Shown piece by piece: positions 11,901 through 26,900 of a stretch of 64,000 bases of DNA. Under the pieces are notes generated by a model, which saw only the letters and a program-made list of their open reading frames with translations, was not told where the DNA came from and did not search any database. The stretch covers positions 3,157,001-3,221,000 of the forward strand of contig NW_025062476.1 in assembly GCF_000002995.4 (NCBI RefSeq), given 5' to 3'. The stretch comes from Brugia malayi. Lineage: Eukaryota > Nematoda > Chromadorea > Rhabditida > Onchocercidae. Positions within the stretch are counted from its first letter, which is position 1. The number at the start of each line of letters is the position of its first letter. A program made the translations under genes and the position numbers.

Positions 11901-14900
11901 GCAGAATGCTAGATAACTGAAACATCACACTGTGTGGGATTAGGCATATTTTGGCGTTTTTTTTTTTTAACATATACATGCAAATATATTACATAAAACT
12001 GGGTTTTGTAAGACATAGGATTTATTTCAGAGCTTTTTGGAATGCGGACGAAAAAAAGGATGTTCACGTACCAGTGGATTACTGTTCAGAAAAACTACAT
12101 GATTATTTTGTTGACCGCAAATTCCGTGGTGAATCTGGAAATGCTCGTAGGTTTTTTTTGAGATGCTTAGTTTTTACTAAAAAAGTTCAACTAACAAAAC
12201 TTTTATAAAATATTGAAAAATGCAAATTTTATAGCTGTGAATAGTACTGGACCAAGTTCATACGCTGGTAACAACGCAACAGCTTGTTCTAGCGGTGGTT
12301 CAGTGGTCGCATCTACGTCTACTTCATCGTTACTTGCACCTCCGCCTGATCCACCAAGTCATCTTCGTGACACATCATCTAGGTTTGGTGAACTGTTTTG
12401 ATTTATTACTCTTTCTAACATTATTGAACTATTGGGTACATCTAAAGATTAACGTGATTGTTGAGACTGAGTTATATATTCCTTCACTTTTGATAAATTC
12501 TCGGTGTCAGTAGGAAACGGTGACTTTTTCTTTGATTTCCTGCTGTCTGCTATTCTTGATTTTCGTCATTCTTGGAAATACTCGAAATTTTTCCAAGACA
12601 GGATGTGCTTATCAAATTTATGGCATACTTCAAATTAACTTCATCCTCAATTCTCTCCACTTGTAGTGCAACTTTCCAGTTGTTATCGTATCTGTTCAGT
12701 AATTTTTTCTTAAGGGTTGAATGTCGGAGGTCGAGTTCGAATATGCTGTCGCGGAGACGAAGAAGTGATGAACGAGATGGCTGTAGAACATCTCGTTCTT
12801 TGCGATATTCGTCGTATAATAGGTTGTGTGTCTTTTTTTTTGATTTTGTTAGCACAAATTGTTGATAAATAATTTAAGATGCCAAACGATTTTCTAGCAA
12901 TTATTGATTCTTTTGCTACAGATCTCGACGACGGCGTGAAAGGACTAGGCGAAATGATATATCGCCTTCGTCATCATCAACCTCTTCAACGTCCAGTGAT
13001 TCTGATGTAAGTAGTTCCAGTACGCCAGATAGGAAACGTACGGGCCACTCGAAGAGTAACATCCAACGTTTGCACAGAGATAAGGTGAAACATAATTAAA
13101 CTTCAGTACAAATGCTGGAATACATATAATGTGGTTGAGAACAGCGGAGGGGTATTTCGTGTGAGAGAGGAGAGGAATGATACTGGTTTCATATACCATT
13201 TGTCACAATGAATTTATGAAATCTCGAATTATTTCTCATTTCGATCGAATTTATTTATCATCGATTATAATATTTTAGACCCCAGTATATCCTTCCAGTT
13301 CACGACAACACAGTTCTCCTTCCAACAAGTCTGAACAATCTAACAGTACCATCGGAAACACGCTGCAGACAGTTGCAAGGCGTAGCAGCTCAAGAGCGAG
13401 CTTAGTGCAGCTGCTCCCACCTCCCATGCCATCGGCACAAATTCTGAATCCTATTATAACAACATCAAACGATAAGAAACAACAAGAGTATCACCAACCA
13501 ATAGAACCAACTACAAATGAACCAGATGTAAGGTGCATCGATTTTAAGCGCCAGCAGTTTACGCCATCATCAAGTTTGTCAGTTGATAGTGAACTGTCTC
13601 ATGAAGGAAACGGAAAATCGACTGCAGAACAGCGAAGCAAGAAAACGGAACAGCAGCAGCCGTAAGTCATTCTATTAGATCATTGAGACTACCTGCTCTC
13701 TCAATGCAATGATGTAAATGAGAATGAAGAATATTTTTGCTTTATGTTTTTCGTGTGTTCCCGTCTTTCAAGAAAATTCTTTGCTAGATCGAAAGAGTAG
13801 ACCATGTACAGTGTAGCTGTCACGGTCATCAGCTATGTTTTAATAGACATACAGGACCTTCCCACTATTTATTATTTTTATGAGCAGAGAGGAAGCAAGT
13901 TATATAACAGGTTGTACTGAATTTGAATTCAAATTGAATAATATTCGTGAAAAGTAATTACGTATTCTAGTTACTACTAGTTAAATGATTTTCCTTATTT
14001 TTAATATTTAGAGCCTATCTGAACTTTCAGTGATTCGAAGCGATTAGAAAACAAAGAATCACATGATAGTGGGCTTTATAACTCTGGAACAGAAGTGAAT
14101 TTTACTGCAAACGAAATAAATACGATTACGGTATGGATTTGCATACTGCTGAAATTCAAGTTGCCAAAGCGTCGTGTTGATTAGTAGGTCATTTGAAGCA
14201 TAAATATGAGGGAAACGAGCTTTGGAAAGATGTTCTAGGAAATTATTTCTCTAAATCTTTCCATATTTGATGTGATGCCTGTTCCAGCATTAAACTTGAA
14301 TTTTCAGTATTTCAAAGTACTGAAATCAATATGATATGAAATATTAATTTCAGTCAAATCGAATTGAAGAAATTGCTAACACTCTAGTAAACGTACTGCA
14401 GCATCATTCCAAAGCATCTACATCAACTACAACCAGTGCACCATTGGCTATAATGAGTGGTAGTCATCAGAGTCATTCGTCGACTTGTTCAATCCAGCGA
14501 TCTATTGACGATATTTGCAACAGTAGCAGACATCATTCCAGTAGACCGTCTACTTCTCTGAATAAACGCACCAAATGGCCATGGGGTGTGTGCTACTTTC
14601 ATCTTAACATGTACTGCTTCTAGAGAGTTCAAAAGAGAAAATGTAGAATTAGAATTGAAAAAATAAGTATGGTTATGTCTTATTCTTTGATTTATAATTA
14701 TCCTGTTTTTCGATAAGGGATTGGAACGAATTGCGCTGCAGGTAATATAAATTAAAAAATAAGTTTAAAGTAGAATATTTTTAGAAGCATTTGGTATTTG
14801 AGTTTGGAGATTTCTTTTAATTCTAGGAAATGATCCGATTAAAAATCACTGCGCGATTCCGTTGGATGGGAGTGCTAATCGAGGTAAAGATCCGCGTCAT

Positions 14901-17900
14901 CGCAAGTATTCGTCGCAAGCTTCCACCTCATTACCATTACCAAAATTTGTGCATGAACATCATTCTGCGCCAAGCTCACGTCGGAATAGCATACCGGATC
15001 CATTTCGTTCCCCGCAGCAACAGAGGCAAGATTCAAAATGCCCAAGGAATTCTTTATCCGCTTCAAGTTCTGGTCTTCCTGGTCAGTCGTGCACATTGAT
15101 TTTACACTTTTATTTCTTTAAAGTAAAGTCAAACATTGTGAGTGTTTTTTTTTTTTTGAAATTTGGATGTTGAACAGATTATGCTTAGTAGTGATACACA
15201 ACTGAGTCAGAGTTAGGTCATTCAAAGAACCGATTGGCTTAGTGATAAATAGTTTGGCATAGTCGTGGTTTGAAGTTCTTTTAGATGTATTTAATATGTG
15301 GATTCATATAATAATAAGAGAAATGAAGCTTATTATAGCGATAGTGAGAGGAGTCCAATATTCCTGATCTGTAGGCATTCATGTTTTTATATTAAATTTA
15401 TTTAAATATTAAATTTTTAATATTAAATTTATTAAATGCTCTACAGGATGTAATTTGAAATGGAACGCTACGGAAAACTCACCTCCACAGAAAGTGTCCA
15501 GAGGGCGAACACATTCATCGGTATCAAGATCGGAATCAAGCAATAGTGAAGCGATGCTTTCTCCTGACCCCTCAACTACGCAACCTTCGCTTATAACAAC
15601 TACCATAGATATTTTTGGAGATACTTCGCCTGCCAACAACTCGAGTGCATATCGCGAACGGCTGGATGCATTGGGAGCTACGTTTCAAAATATCGAACAA
15701 AAGTTTCAGGTTGATTCCATCAAATTTATGTATTTTAAAATAGTATTTGCTGGATCAAAGAGTTAGGGTTTGAACAACTTTTTGATAAGTTTCGTATCAT
15801 AATTAGGCATAAATGGCAATTTCCTTTAAATGTTTTTCGAAATCCAGCTGCTCGATTTCGTTCCAGATCGGCGATAGTTGTGATTTTTTTTTTTATGCAG
15901 CACATTTTTAAAACCTGGAAACAATCGAACATTTTTAGGAGCTAATAATTCCATTTTTTTAAAACCTAACTTCATTTTTTGTTATCTCTTTTACTTCTTT
16001 CCTTTTTGCATAATTCTGATGTTTTAGAAAACAAAGCAGAATACTCATTTGGATTATGACCGCAAAGGAACATCACAACGCAGTTATAAATTCGAGGAAG
16101 AACTGGAACGACTAAAAGCACGAACTGGATCGTCTAGTTCAACGGTAGCCACCTCGCAGTCAGCAACATCTTGTTCTCACTCCACGTCTAACACGTTCAC
16201 GGATTCTTTCACAAGAGTACGTAGTGGTAGTGGTACTACATCAATTTTCGATTCAAAGGATGCAGAAAGTCAGAAGTTAATTCGTAATCCACTTTCACTC
16301 TCCATCCCAATGCCACCTGCTCCTGTAACTTCTACTAGTTCGAGCCCCTATACGCCAATTTTCTATACCACGTGCACCACTTCCTGCAATCTTCCATCAC
16401 CACAGTTTTCCGGCGCTCAACTTAGGAAGCCTCTCCTGCCACCGAGCATTACACAGGGCAGTAATCAGACACCTCCGTCGGCAGCTGCGTCTCGTATTGC
16501 TTATCCTCCAGATTTCAGTATTCCACCTCCACCGCTTCCGCAACCTCCGGTACCTCCGACACTGTCTTTGACAACATGCAAGTCTGCTGCAGCTGGTGCT
16601 TCTCTGATCTCAGCTCCGCCTCCGCCACCTCCACTGGTCTGTTGCTTATCTATGTTTACTAATACAAAAATAAAAAATGGTTTCATAGCAAAATCTCTGA
16701 TTCAAAACTACCAAGCCCAGTTACATTTTGGAAATTATCTGGGTTTCAGTTCACTCCACGCTTTTATAAATCACTTTTATTAATCTATAAATATGCTCAG
16801 TTTTCGAAATTCTCATTCGGGAGACATATGAATGGATTTTAATACTAACAATCTATCGACCGAAGAAAATTATTTTCCATTCCAGATATGTAATAGCACA
16901 TCCCAATTTGATCCAGCATCATCATGCATGTCTACTGTTCAACCACTGGCCCGTAGCGCTGGTCCCCAGAGCAGTACGCAATCTTCATCCTGGAGGACTA
17001 CAACAAAACCGTCTACTCCTCCACCTCCTGCGTCACATTCCGCTGTTAGTTCGAAACAAACCTCAGTCTCTTCCGCACCTAGCACAACAAAACCGCCAAC
17101 GTCTAGTTCACTTCTTGGTAATACCACGTTAGAAATGGATAAAGTGCGGTCGCGAACTCAAGGAAGTGATAAGGTTTATTATTAACTATTCGAAGCAAGA
17201 TTCGCGTTTCATGTCGAAAATCTGTAAACAGTTTGTTAGATACAAGTAGTGATTGCTTTATTTTGTTTTCAATTCGAGGTGCAGGTGAGAGATAAAGAGC
17301 ATATGAAAATCAATTCGAAGTCGCATCTTCCTGAGAAAAAAGGATCTAAGGATTCTACGAACAAACAACCTTCACTGAGTGAATTATTCCGTCAACAGGT
17401 ATGATTTATTGAGAAATACTAGTTACATGCTATTAATGAATTTTATTTCTTTGAGAAATGATTGGAATGTCGGCAGTACTGCGCTAAAATCTTTGTTTCA
17501 TCTCGATTGGAACATACTAAAATTTCATTAACAAAAGTTAATGTGATGTACCATTTGTAAATTGATTTATTGCACACGCTGCACCCTTATCTTTCTTGAG
17601 CAGAAGCGAGATTTTGTTTGCGTATTTGTTTATTGTAGGCGCAAGATTCATCAGAAGTTTTTAAAAAGCAGTTGAAAAAAATCAAGAAAGAAAAAAGTGA
17701 TGAAGCATCGCACCACAAATCGAATGACGAAAGTAAAAAAGGAATAACTGAGGCCACGAAAGAGAAACACTCAAAGGTAAAAATTCTACTTTTGATAGCT
17801 GCCAAAAAAATCGAATAAAAATGTAGCTGAAAGAGAAGAACAGAGAAAAGTATTTTTTTAATTTTTGGTAAAACAGTTTAACTAGTATTAATATTGTTAA

Positions 17901-20900
17901 AATTTCGGTCACTTTAAATTCTTTAGTTTTAATTTGAATTTTACTTTTCTTAGTATCTTCTTAAAACCATAGCTGACGTGTAGTTACATATTCTATTGGT
18001 GTAATTCGCAGTGACGAAGTAGAGGAGGAAATAGATTTTGTGCTTGTATCATTAGCAGTATCACTTAGCAAAATAATGTTGACTCTAGGAAGTTTCCTTA
18101 TAATCATTTAAAACCGACACTAATTAAAAAAGCTACCACAGAAGATGTAAGAGCACCTAGTTTAAGTAAAAATTGTACTGTTCATAGTTGCCGGAAAAGT
18201 CGGATCAAAGTGTAGCTGAGAGAGAGAAAGATAAACATGCTGATGGAAAGGGCCAGTCACAAGAAACGAAGTTGAAAATCGCTGCCCAGAAGCAGCTGAA
18301 AGAAAAAAAGGAAAAAAAGGAACTGGTTTGTCATTTCTGGCTTCTATACATATTAGTATTTGAAAATTGGTTTTGGATTTTTCCAGTGTTTTTGCTTTTA
18401 CATTCTTAGAAAAAATTCTGCAGTAAAAATCCAACGTCAACATATGGTTCCAGAGAGAAAAGGACAAGGAACACGAGAGAGGAGAGCTTACCTCGGAGAA
18501 GAAATCGCAACGACCAGTGGAAAAAAGCATTAAGAATAAGCCGGTGAAAGATTGCACCAGTGCTAAACAAAGGGAAAAGAGAGAAAAGGAACAGTTGCAG
18601 AAAGATCGTACAAAAAAAAAGGTTTTTTTTTTGGAATCTTTTTTCAAAATATTGAAATTTTTATATGTAAATCTTCTGAAACTTCCCATGCAGTGGCAAT
18701 TAGGGAACTTAAAGTATTATCACCAATTGCACTAAAGCTTTAAATTTTTTCGTTGTGACAAATTATATAAAGTTTTTTTTTTTTATAAAGGATTATAAAA
18801 TTAGCATTTTCAAACTTAATGTATCGTTGTAGCAAGAGCAAGAAAAGCATAAGCAAAAGGAAAAAGAAAAGGAACAGAGAAAGAAGGAATTGGCGAAGAA
18901 GAAGAGAAAGAGAAAAAGAGAGTCAAGTACAAGTTCAAGCGAAGAAACATCATCGTCGGAAGTAGAACTCCATGTAAGTAGTAGTTAATCGCTAAGCTTA
19001 AATCGGAAGGAACCTTAGATTCACAATTTTTTTAGATTGTATTTGAATGTGTAAATGACTGACCGCTAAGTCTGATTGTCCACGGAAATTACATTATGAT
19101 TACATTAGTCTTCCAGTCATTTGATCGAGAATTGAAACGATTATTCATGGAAGAAGAGGCTTCGGGATCGCTAGGTTTATCAATGTACGACCGAGTCAAG
19201 CAGCGCTCATCCTCGAAACCAGATGATACGGCCAAGAAAAATCGGGCATTGGAGTTGTTACAGGAAAGGACACAAAGTCGTCGAAATAACGAACAAGTAA
19301 GATACGAATTTGAGTTTTGGATTTTAAAATTAATTTGACCACTTGATGTTCATGGTCTGCTGTGATGTTGTAGTTGATGCTAGTTTGTTTTATATGTTTT
19401 TCAGAATCGGCCAAAGCGAGTGCAGCTAGAGAGTTCATCATCTGACGAAAAAGATTCGTCAAACAGTGAAGAAGAATCTGGTAGTTCGTCGGGTCCTTCA
19501 GTAGATGTTTCCAAAGTTCGCAACAAGAAGAAGAAAACGGAATCGAAGGGTAAATCGGCGAGAAAAGCTAAATCGGTTCTGCAAAAGAAGTTACTCGTTG
19601 ATGATGAAGTCGAGTGTAATGATGATGACGATGATGGGGTAGCGTTTTTGTTTTTAGTTTTCTAACGGGTTTGGATTTTTAAGAAAATTATTGAGATTAT
19701 AGAATTTGTGCATCCCAAATTTTAATTTGTTGTATGATCTTATAGCACTTAGAAACATAAATAGGAAAGTTTGAGTTTAAATAAGTCTACAATTCTTCAG
19801 TATCTGTTTTATACGTTGATATCTATAGGTTGACAAGGATTCGGAAAGGTCTGAATCAGAGGAAGAACATTCGAAACGAAGACGCAGTCGAAAAATAGCA
19901 ACATCAAAATCTTGTAAAAAGCAGGTACTTTGCGTTTATTTGTACGTGTATTTTATTAATCAGTTAATATTGGGTGGTTGGAATAGACTAGCTCTAGTAG
20001 TAGGTTCTTCGTTGAACTTTTTTATGTCTTTGGGTGGATTTGTACTCGCTGAATAATTGTCATTCTTTTGCGTGGATTTTTGGTGCTTTCTTTGTTAAAG
20101 TGATGGTTTTGCAGAAAAAAACCACGTCGTTGTCATTGGATGACGTATTTGGAACTTATTCCACGGATGACGAATCTACAAAACATTCCAGAGGTTCCAT
20201 CGTCCCATCACTATACAAGGAAAAGGATGAAAAAGAAGAAGGTAAAAAAGCTGTCACAAAGATCGATGGAAATCAGAAATTAAAAGACGAAAAAGAGAAG
20301 GCGGGAAATACTAGGCGTTTAAGTTTAAAGAAAGAACGCAAAAAGGAGAAATTGGAGGAAAGTGATGATGAATCTTGTGAAGAAGGAAAAAAGGTATTAC
20401 CGTGGCACATTTTTCATGTTTTCATTTGATTTGTAAAATGCATATTTTAAAGAATATGCTATCCAGTGTTCCTTACACCATGATACGAGTAAACATGATA
20501 TATTAGTAGTTGGAAATGTACAAAGCCTTTAATTCGCAAGAAGAATAGTGAATACCTAATTTAGATCAGCCGCCAGAAAGAGTGATTCTTAATCAGTAGA
20601 ACGTTATGGTAAAATAGGAGTGGAACTGAATGCATAGGATTGTACTAGTGATTATAATAAATGTTTTGAAAAACTTTCATATTTATGGATTTTATTTTAG
20701 ACTGTCCCACGAAAAGTGGAGAGCAAGCAAGTTTTGGAAAAATCGGTTGAGAGGAAGGTTACTGGTAAGAAGCGATGCAGCAAAAATGATGAAGTGTGTG
20801 AAGCTGCTGCTATTGCAAACACTGTAGAAGTTCCAGAAAAAAAGAAGCAGAAAGTGGTATTTGTTCTTTCCTCTTGTAACTTGGAAATAAGAATACAGAT

Positions 20901-23900
20901 ACAATTGTGTTCTGTTTCAGCGAAAAGCAAATGCAGTAATGCAGTTCATTTCGCGATGAAAAGCTGTTTATATTAAATTTTTTAGGCTGTTTTTTATGCA
21001 TACACAGCTATCTTGAAGAAGAAAAAGAAAAGAATACTTTTCTTAGAGTATAGTGCTATGGAAAACATTTCAGGAGAAATCTTTGATTGAAATTTCAATG
21101 TTCCGTGAAGATAATAAGAAGACGACTAAAGCAAAGACGTCTACCACACCCGAACAAAAGAAAAAAAATCGGAAACCTGGAATTAGTGGGCAGTTTGAAA
21201 AGAAACTAGCGAAAAAGTTAAAAAGAGAACAAAAAGTATGTGTTTGGATTTTTCATTGAAAGTAAATGATGTATACTTTGCTGAAATCAGTAGTGTTGCA
21301 GTGAAATAGATTTCAATGTTTTGGTTTAGAAAGTGTTTTCTCACAAACTAAGCAAAGAAAAATTCTCCGAAAAGGTGCATGTGATGAATCACTTGGATAA
21401 TGGATAAGCAGAACTCGGATTGTATATGTTTCAGGAACGATATGAGGAACAGAAACGAGAAGCAGCTATGACGAAACAAAAAGATGAGAGATTACAAGAT
21501 GAAGGTGAACGGCAAAAAATGGATAAAGCTAATAGTGATTGCACTGATGGTACGGGACCTAATTTTGATGAACGAAGTCCAAAAACAGCTATTCAGAGTC
21601 ATGAATCATCTAGTACCAAAGGTGCTCGCAAAAGGCATCTTAGAGCCGAAAGTACGTCTTTTTACTGCGATTTCAGAATTTTTATTCGTAGATTTTTTTT
21701 GTTTCCTTTATCATGAATTTAGATTCAGAACAAGTGAAAAGGAGCAGAAAGGAGCCGAAATCATTGAAAGTAGAAATGTCTGGGACAGATTCTGATTCTT
21801 ATGAGGATTTGAAAAAGAATGATGCGTTGGTAATGAAGCAGGAACCATCAAGTAAAGTTAGTTTTTACAGATGATCTATTTTGAATTTTTGTTTTTAGCA
21901 AAAGGTTGGTAATAGCGGTGACATCAACGTTTTAACATACCATCATTGGCTGAAAATCTTACAAATCGAAGCTAGTACTTTTTTTGATGAATTAAATATA
22001 ATAAATGATAAAGAAATAATTTTTTTTGTTTTGTATTTTATTAAATACAACAATTTAAGTTGGACTTTCGTTTTAGTCTCCCGAGAATTTTGATGCAAAT
22101 AATATAAGAAATAATATATCCGGACCGGAAAGTAAAAGTGATTTGCCGTCCGATGGTACGAACACAGGACCTGATATCCCACAATTAACAAAAATATCAG
22201 TCGCTTCTATGCCTGGCACGGTAGAAATGGAGCACACCGTATGTAATATTCTAATTAATAAGCGTTTTAGTTTTATAATTCTCTTCTCAAACGGTACAAC
22301 ATAATTTGCGAGTAATCTTTCGACTACTAATATAACTTAACATGTATGGGGAGCAAGACATTTTTGTCTTTTTCTGATAGATATTTTTAATTTTTAGGAA
22401 ATGGACTGTGTTTCGGAGGAATGTGCAACGAATATAATTTTACATACTACATCGAATGAATATCCTTCACCTCAGAATACCTCACACGATGAGTCAGATC
22501 AGTCTAAAAAGTATGACTCAGTGGAACAGAAGCTGGAAACCGATAGACCCTTAGTAACAGCGGACAATGATATTGTATCCAGACATCCTGTAAGTTTTTC
22601 GTTTAGTGTTTCCCTTTTGCTTGAGCTTTTTGGCTTCATCGTTTGCAACTGCTGCTTCGTTACCAAATTTTCTTTTAGATAAAAAACTAAGGTTCCATTT
22701 TTGTACATTTTGTACAGTTAAAAAAAAGTATCGATTTTTTGACCAGAGGGATAGGCAAAAGACATGTTGATATTTACTTTTGTCTGGTATATTTTATAGA
22801 AAGAAGCAAGTGATAATTAGTTCTTCATTACACTTCATTAGATTACATGCAGTGGGAACCTTTGAAAAATTTTATCTCGATTACGAAAATTTGGATATCC
22901 TATCTCCTTATATGTGTTTTTCTGAATCCTTATTCTTTGTAGTAATATTATGCCTTAAACTTCTCCTGCCATTGTTTACATCTTTTTTTACATCTTTTTT
23001 CCTAACAAAATTCACCCCATTTTTCTCAAAATATGCATGCGTTTTAGTAAATTGTAAAGTACCAAACAACGACTACTGAAAAGATTTTTCCTTAATTGTT
23101 GAGAATGCTGTCTAATGTAGTTTTATACAAAATTTGGACAGATAAGGACGTATGTTTCTTCTCACCTAGTCAGTTTTTCAAACTTGCTGCCAAAATTCCG
23201 CTGATCCTGAACGGAAGAATGCAGAATGAATAAACATTTCTTTTCGGATTTATATATTAATCTAGTATATATTCTTCAACCTTTTCATTTGGGAAAACAT
23301 CATTGGGCATACATACAGTGTAAGCTGAATTAGTCACGGGAATGTCAAAAACTTTTAGGAATGAATAAAAGGGGTAGCTTTTTCTTCAAATAGATGATGC
23401 CTTGAATGAGATCCCGAAACGAGAAAACTTCAATAAATTCCACTCTGAATCAACGTGGTGTGTTTGCCCAAGAAATAAAATCAAAATGCATTTTGAACGG
23501 GAGTGTTTACAATGTTTGTGTATTCTTTTTGTTGGGAGGATTAATTTAGTAAAAGCTAGATTTCGTTCTCTAAAGCATTTTGCATGCATGCATGTGAATA
23601 TACGTCGAGGATTAGTTAGTGTAGTACACTGTTAACTTATATTCCTTTTCTGGATGGTCTTAAGTTGCATTTTATGACTTTATTGCTTCCAGCTTGTTTT
23701 CATAATTTTCATGCTACTTTTTGCTTATAATGCACGCTTAAAACTGTTACATCACCTCAAGCGCTGTAGTGTGTATTATGTTTTAAAACATTCGAGGTTT
23801 TTATAACATGTAACATTTTACCCGAATGATGGTGATAGTACTGTTGGTAAAGAAGTTACCATAAATCATTTTAGCAAATATTCTTTATTGTTTTTTAAAG

Positions 23901-26900
23901 ATTTATGAAAATCATATTTCCAAAAGCACAAAACTAATACTGTATTAAAAACACAAATGCTTAGTTTGTGCTGTGCGATAATTTGATGTACTAAACATAA
24001 TAGAAACATGGGAAACACATATTGCATTTATGTTATAGCAGGAAAACACGGATCGCAACCAAAATCAACCAAAGCAACAACAACAGGAGCTTTGCACATC
24101 CGACGATGATGAAAGAGATGGAGGTAGAGATGTTGATCGCTGTGTCATCGGTCGTAAAAATTCAGTGTCTTCAACGAATAGCAGTGAAAGTGGCCAGACA
24201 AGCTTGTTATCAACATCATCGGCCAATCTAGAAACTCAGCTGGAAGATGGTCCTGAGGATCAAAACCAACAGCAGATTTTAGGATCAGAGAAGATCAGGA
24301 TTTCGGGATCTGCAGAAATACTCAAGACTGGTCGTAGTCGTGCTACGGAGCAAGAATGTGTTGAAAAGGCCGAAAACGAAGAGAAGTTGTTTTCCAGTGA
24401 TGTGGTCAGCGAAGGTGTCATTTTTGTACCAAATTCAGATGCTGAATGTTCTATCGATCTCACAGTTCATGGTGCAGATATAGTAAGTAATGCAGTAGTG
24501 AAGCAACAGCAGCAACCCCAAAATGTTGAAGGCTCGGGAGCAAGTATTTTAGACAGTGTGAATGATGCTGAATCCAACGGAAGTTTCGAATTGATTGATG
24601 AGGGACGAGTTGGTGATGTTGATTCATTGCCGGATCAAGATATTGATAGTGATTCTGGTGGTATCAGGCAACAACAACGCCGAGAATCCACTTATAAAAT
24701 CGAGCATCTTCAGAAAGAAACGGTGATGGAAGTAGAAGAGCATGTGGATGGTTCTGAATGTATTGCTACCGTTCGAGTGCAAGATGATGTTCACGATGTG
24801 CAGGTCTGTGCATGCAAGAAAATTACTGCAAAAAATTTGTCTTATACGTACGTAAATTTATGCACTAAGCAAGCATTTGCACTTTGTTGTCAATATAATG
24901 CGGTTCAGGTTAAACACAGCACGGTAGGGAGGTTCAGCACAATTTTTCGTGTTTCGAAAAACATATTTCTGAGAAAAATTCTTTTTACTATCTTTTCTGG
25001 ATTAAGTGTAAATAAATTCCCAAGATCTGGTGTTAATCTTTATAACTCTCAGAAAGTTGAGTTTGTTTTAGTCATGAACTTCTGCTAAATTGTTTGAGAC
25101 TTGAATTCCAACCGTGCGTAGCTCGTTCTAGTTTTTGCACTACTAAGGTAGCCCTATATATCTGTATGAGATTGTAATAATGTTAATGCTGAGCTAAGCC
25201 AATTATAGCGAGTTGAGGGTAAAGTTCAAAGTTCTTAAGGTTGGGTATTGTTGACAGCTGATGGATTTATCTATTTTAAGTATAAGTTGGCAAAGAATTA
25301 GATGAGTTACTTTGTTTTGATACACAACAGTTTAAGTTAAATTGAAAAACGTGGTCGAAATATAATGTCTCCTTTGCAGGAAACCGAATTTGCTGTGCAG
25401 TCGATTGTTTTAGACGATAATCGAAGTCAGCATAGCGGTGAAGATGGTAGTGCTGCTATGGATTATTTGAGTGAAGGTGTTGGCAGTACAAATTCGAGAC
25501 GTGCTAGCCTGACGGATACAGCAGGAATTGCGGATTTGAGTGCGAATAAGCAGCAGGAAGAGAGCGATTCTCAAGATAATGCAGATGTCGACAGTGATGA
25601 CATTATTACATCGAAATTAGCAACAGATGCCGAACATCAGGTAGGATGTGAATAAAGTAATAGTAAGTTGACATACAAAGTAGACTTTTATTTTTATTCA
25701 GACTTTTTTTTGGGAGTTCATTTTACTTAGGAAATTTTTAGGTGGAAGAGGCAGTTGTGACTGTTTCGTATAAATCATTAAAAGAGTAGGCTGGTTATCT
25801 TTTTATCTTTGACTGAAGACGACAGCTGTTTCATATCCATCTCTACACAAAAAAGTAGAATAGGTTGGCTCCAATTTTTGACGGTTATTTAGCATTCCTT
25901 GAGGTGCATGGATCGTGGCTTCACTGTACGTAGTTAATGCCTGTGCTATGAGATATAAATCTCTCATATTTCAGACATTCTATTAAGAATATAATGTCTA
26001 AAGAATTATTACAGGAAATGCAACTGGAAGATACGGATGGCAATAAAAGTAAAATGGACACAGATGATAAGCGAAGTGATTCACATCTTGACGAGGTATC
26101 TTTCTTAATTTAATTCAGTACTATCCATACATTCACACATAGATTTTATATATATTATCACTGCACTTCGATATATTTTTGCTGCACTGCACTTCTTTCA
26201 TTTTTCCGTATCTTTCCGCCGGCTACTGCTCAGCTCGTTTACTTTTTTCTTACTTTTCGTTCAGGAAAAATTCTGTTTAACGCTTTATGCTTTTTTACTT
26301 CTTACTGCTTCTTATTAATAGTAGTGATAGATATTAGCAATAGTATTAGATTACAGTGCTGCTACTGGATGGATGCAACCGAGTTGTTATGTGCCCAAAA
26401 ATGTGCAAAATCCCTACTGTTTTTTAAATGACATATCATTGCTGTTAGACGTTGTTGGGTTGATGTGCTTACAGAGGTGGTAACGTGAGCTGGTATGGTT
26501 TGCTGCATAGGACTGTAGAATTTTAATTTCCTTTTTGGATAAATTGAGTTGAACAAAAATCTTTTTGGGGATGGAATAAGTCCGAGTGCTAGCATGAGTT
26601 TGGCTTTTTTCCACTCTACAATTTTTTTTTTTTAATCATTTGTGTGAAAATCTAGTTTACTTCATCTGTTTCTTGACTTGGAATTCTTACTGGTGGATTA
26701 ATAGAGTCTTGGTAGCATTGTGGTACATGCAACGATTAGGTTTGCATCCTCGAATATGTCCGGACGGCACTGTAAAAATCTTTTGCACCACTTTTTGTAG
26801 GTGATTGATGACGTAGTGGCCGGTGGGTATATGGAAGTAGATGCTGAGCAACTAATGCGTATAAACTCAAAGAAGGCAAAAGAGGAAGCAGTTTTACGAG

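Larger units (their letters stand above)
2921..12146 (+). other. spen: spen exons 1-12: leader and four RNA-recognition motifs
   Basis: Exons: 2921-3489, 5358-5507, 8069-8230, 8341-8469, 8626-8730, 9505-9698, 9799-9961, 10317-10440, 10680-10863, 11139-11266, 11618-11832, 12031-12146. RRM1 crosses the long intron 3490-5357 (HVHVIGLPD as RNP2, then FGRVQKVE and GFVVSFMDV as RNP1). RRM2 begins IYVSNLPS, RRM3 begins TLYVGGLERR with AFIQFAD as RNP1, and RRM4 begins KIWIGELPS. Between RRM1 and RRM2 lies an Arg/Ser-rich linker (SSSRRQSRERE). The four-RRM layout is the classic large-SPEN arrangement. The exon 3 donor is GC rather than GT. Confidence 0.88.

Noticed and set aside
18162..18689. Minus-strand 175-codon frame
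   Set aside because: It is the antisense of Lys/Glu-rich spen exons (reads as Phe/Ser-rich) and runs across their splice sites.
22780..23079. Plus-strand 99-codon hydrophobic frame in the large spen intron
   Set aside because: Its Phe/Leu-rich content follows from T-rich intron sequence; no motif or splice joint.
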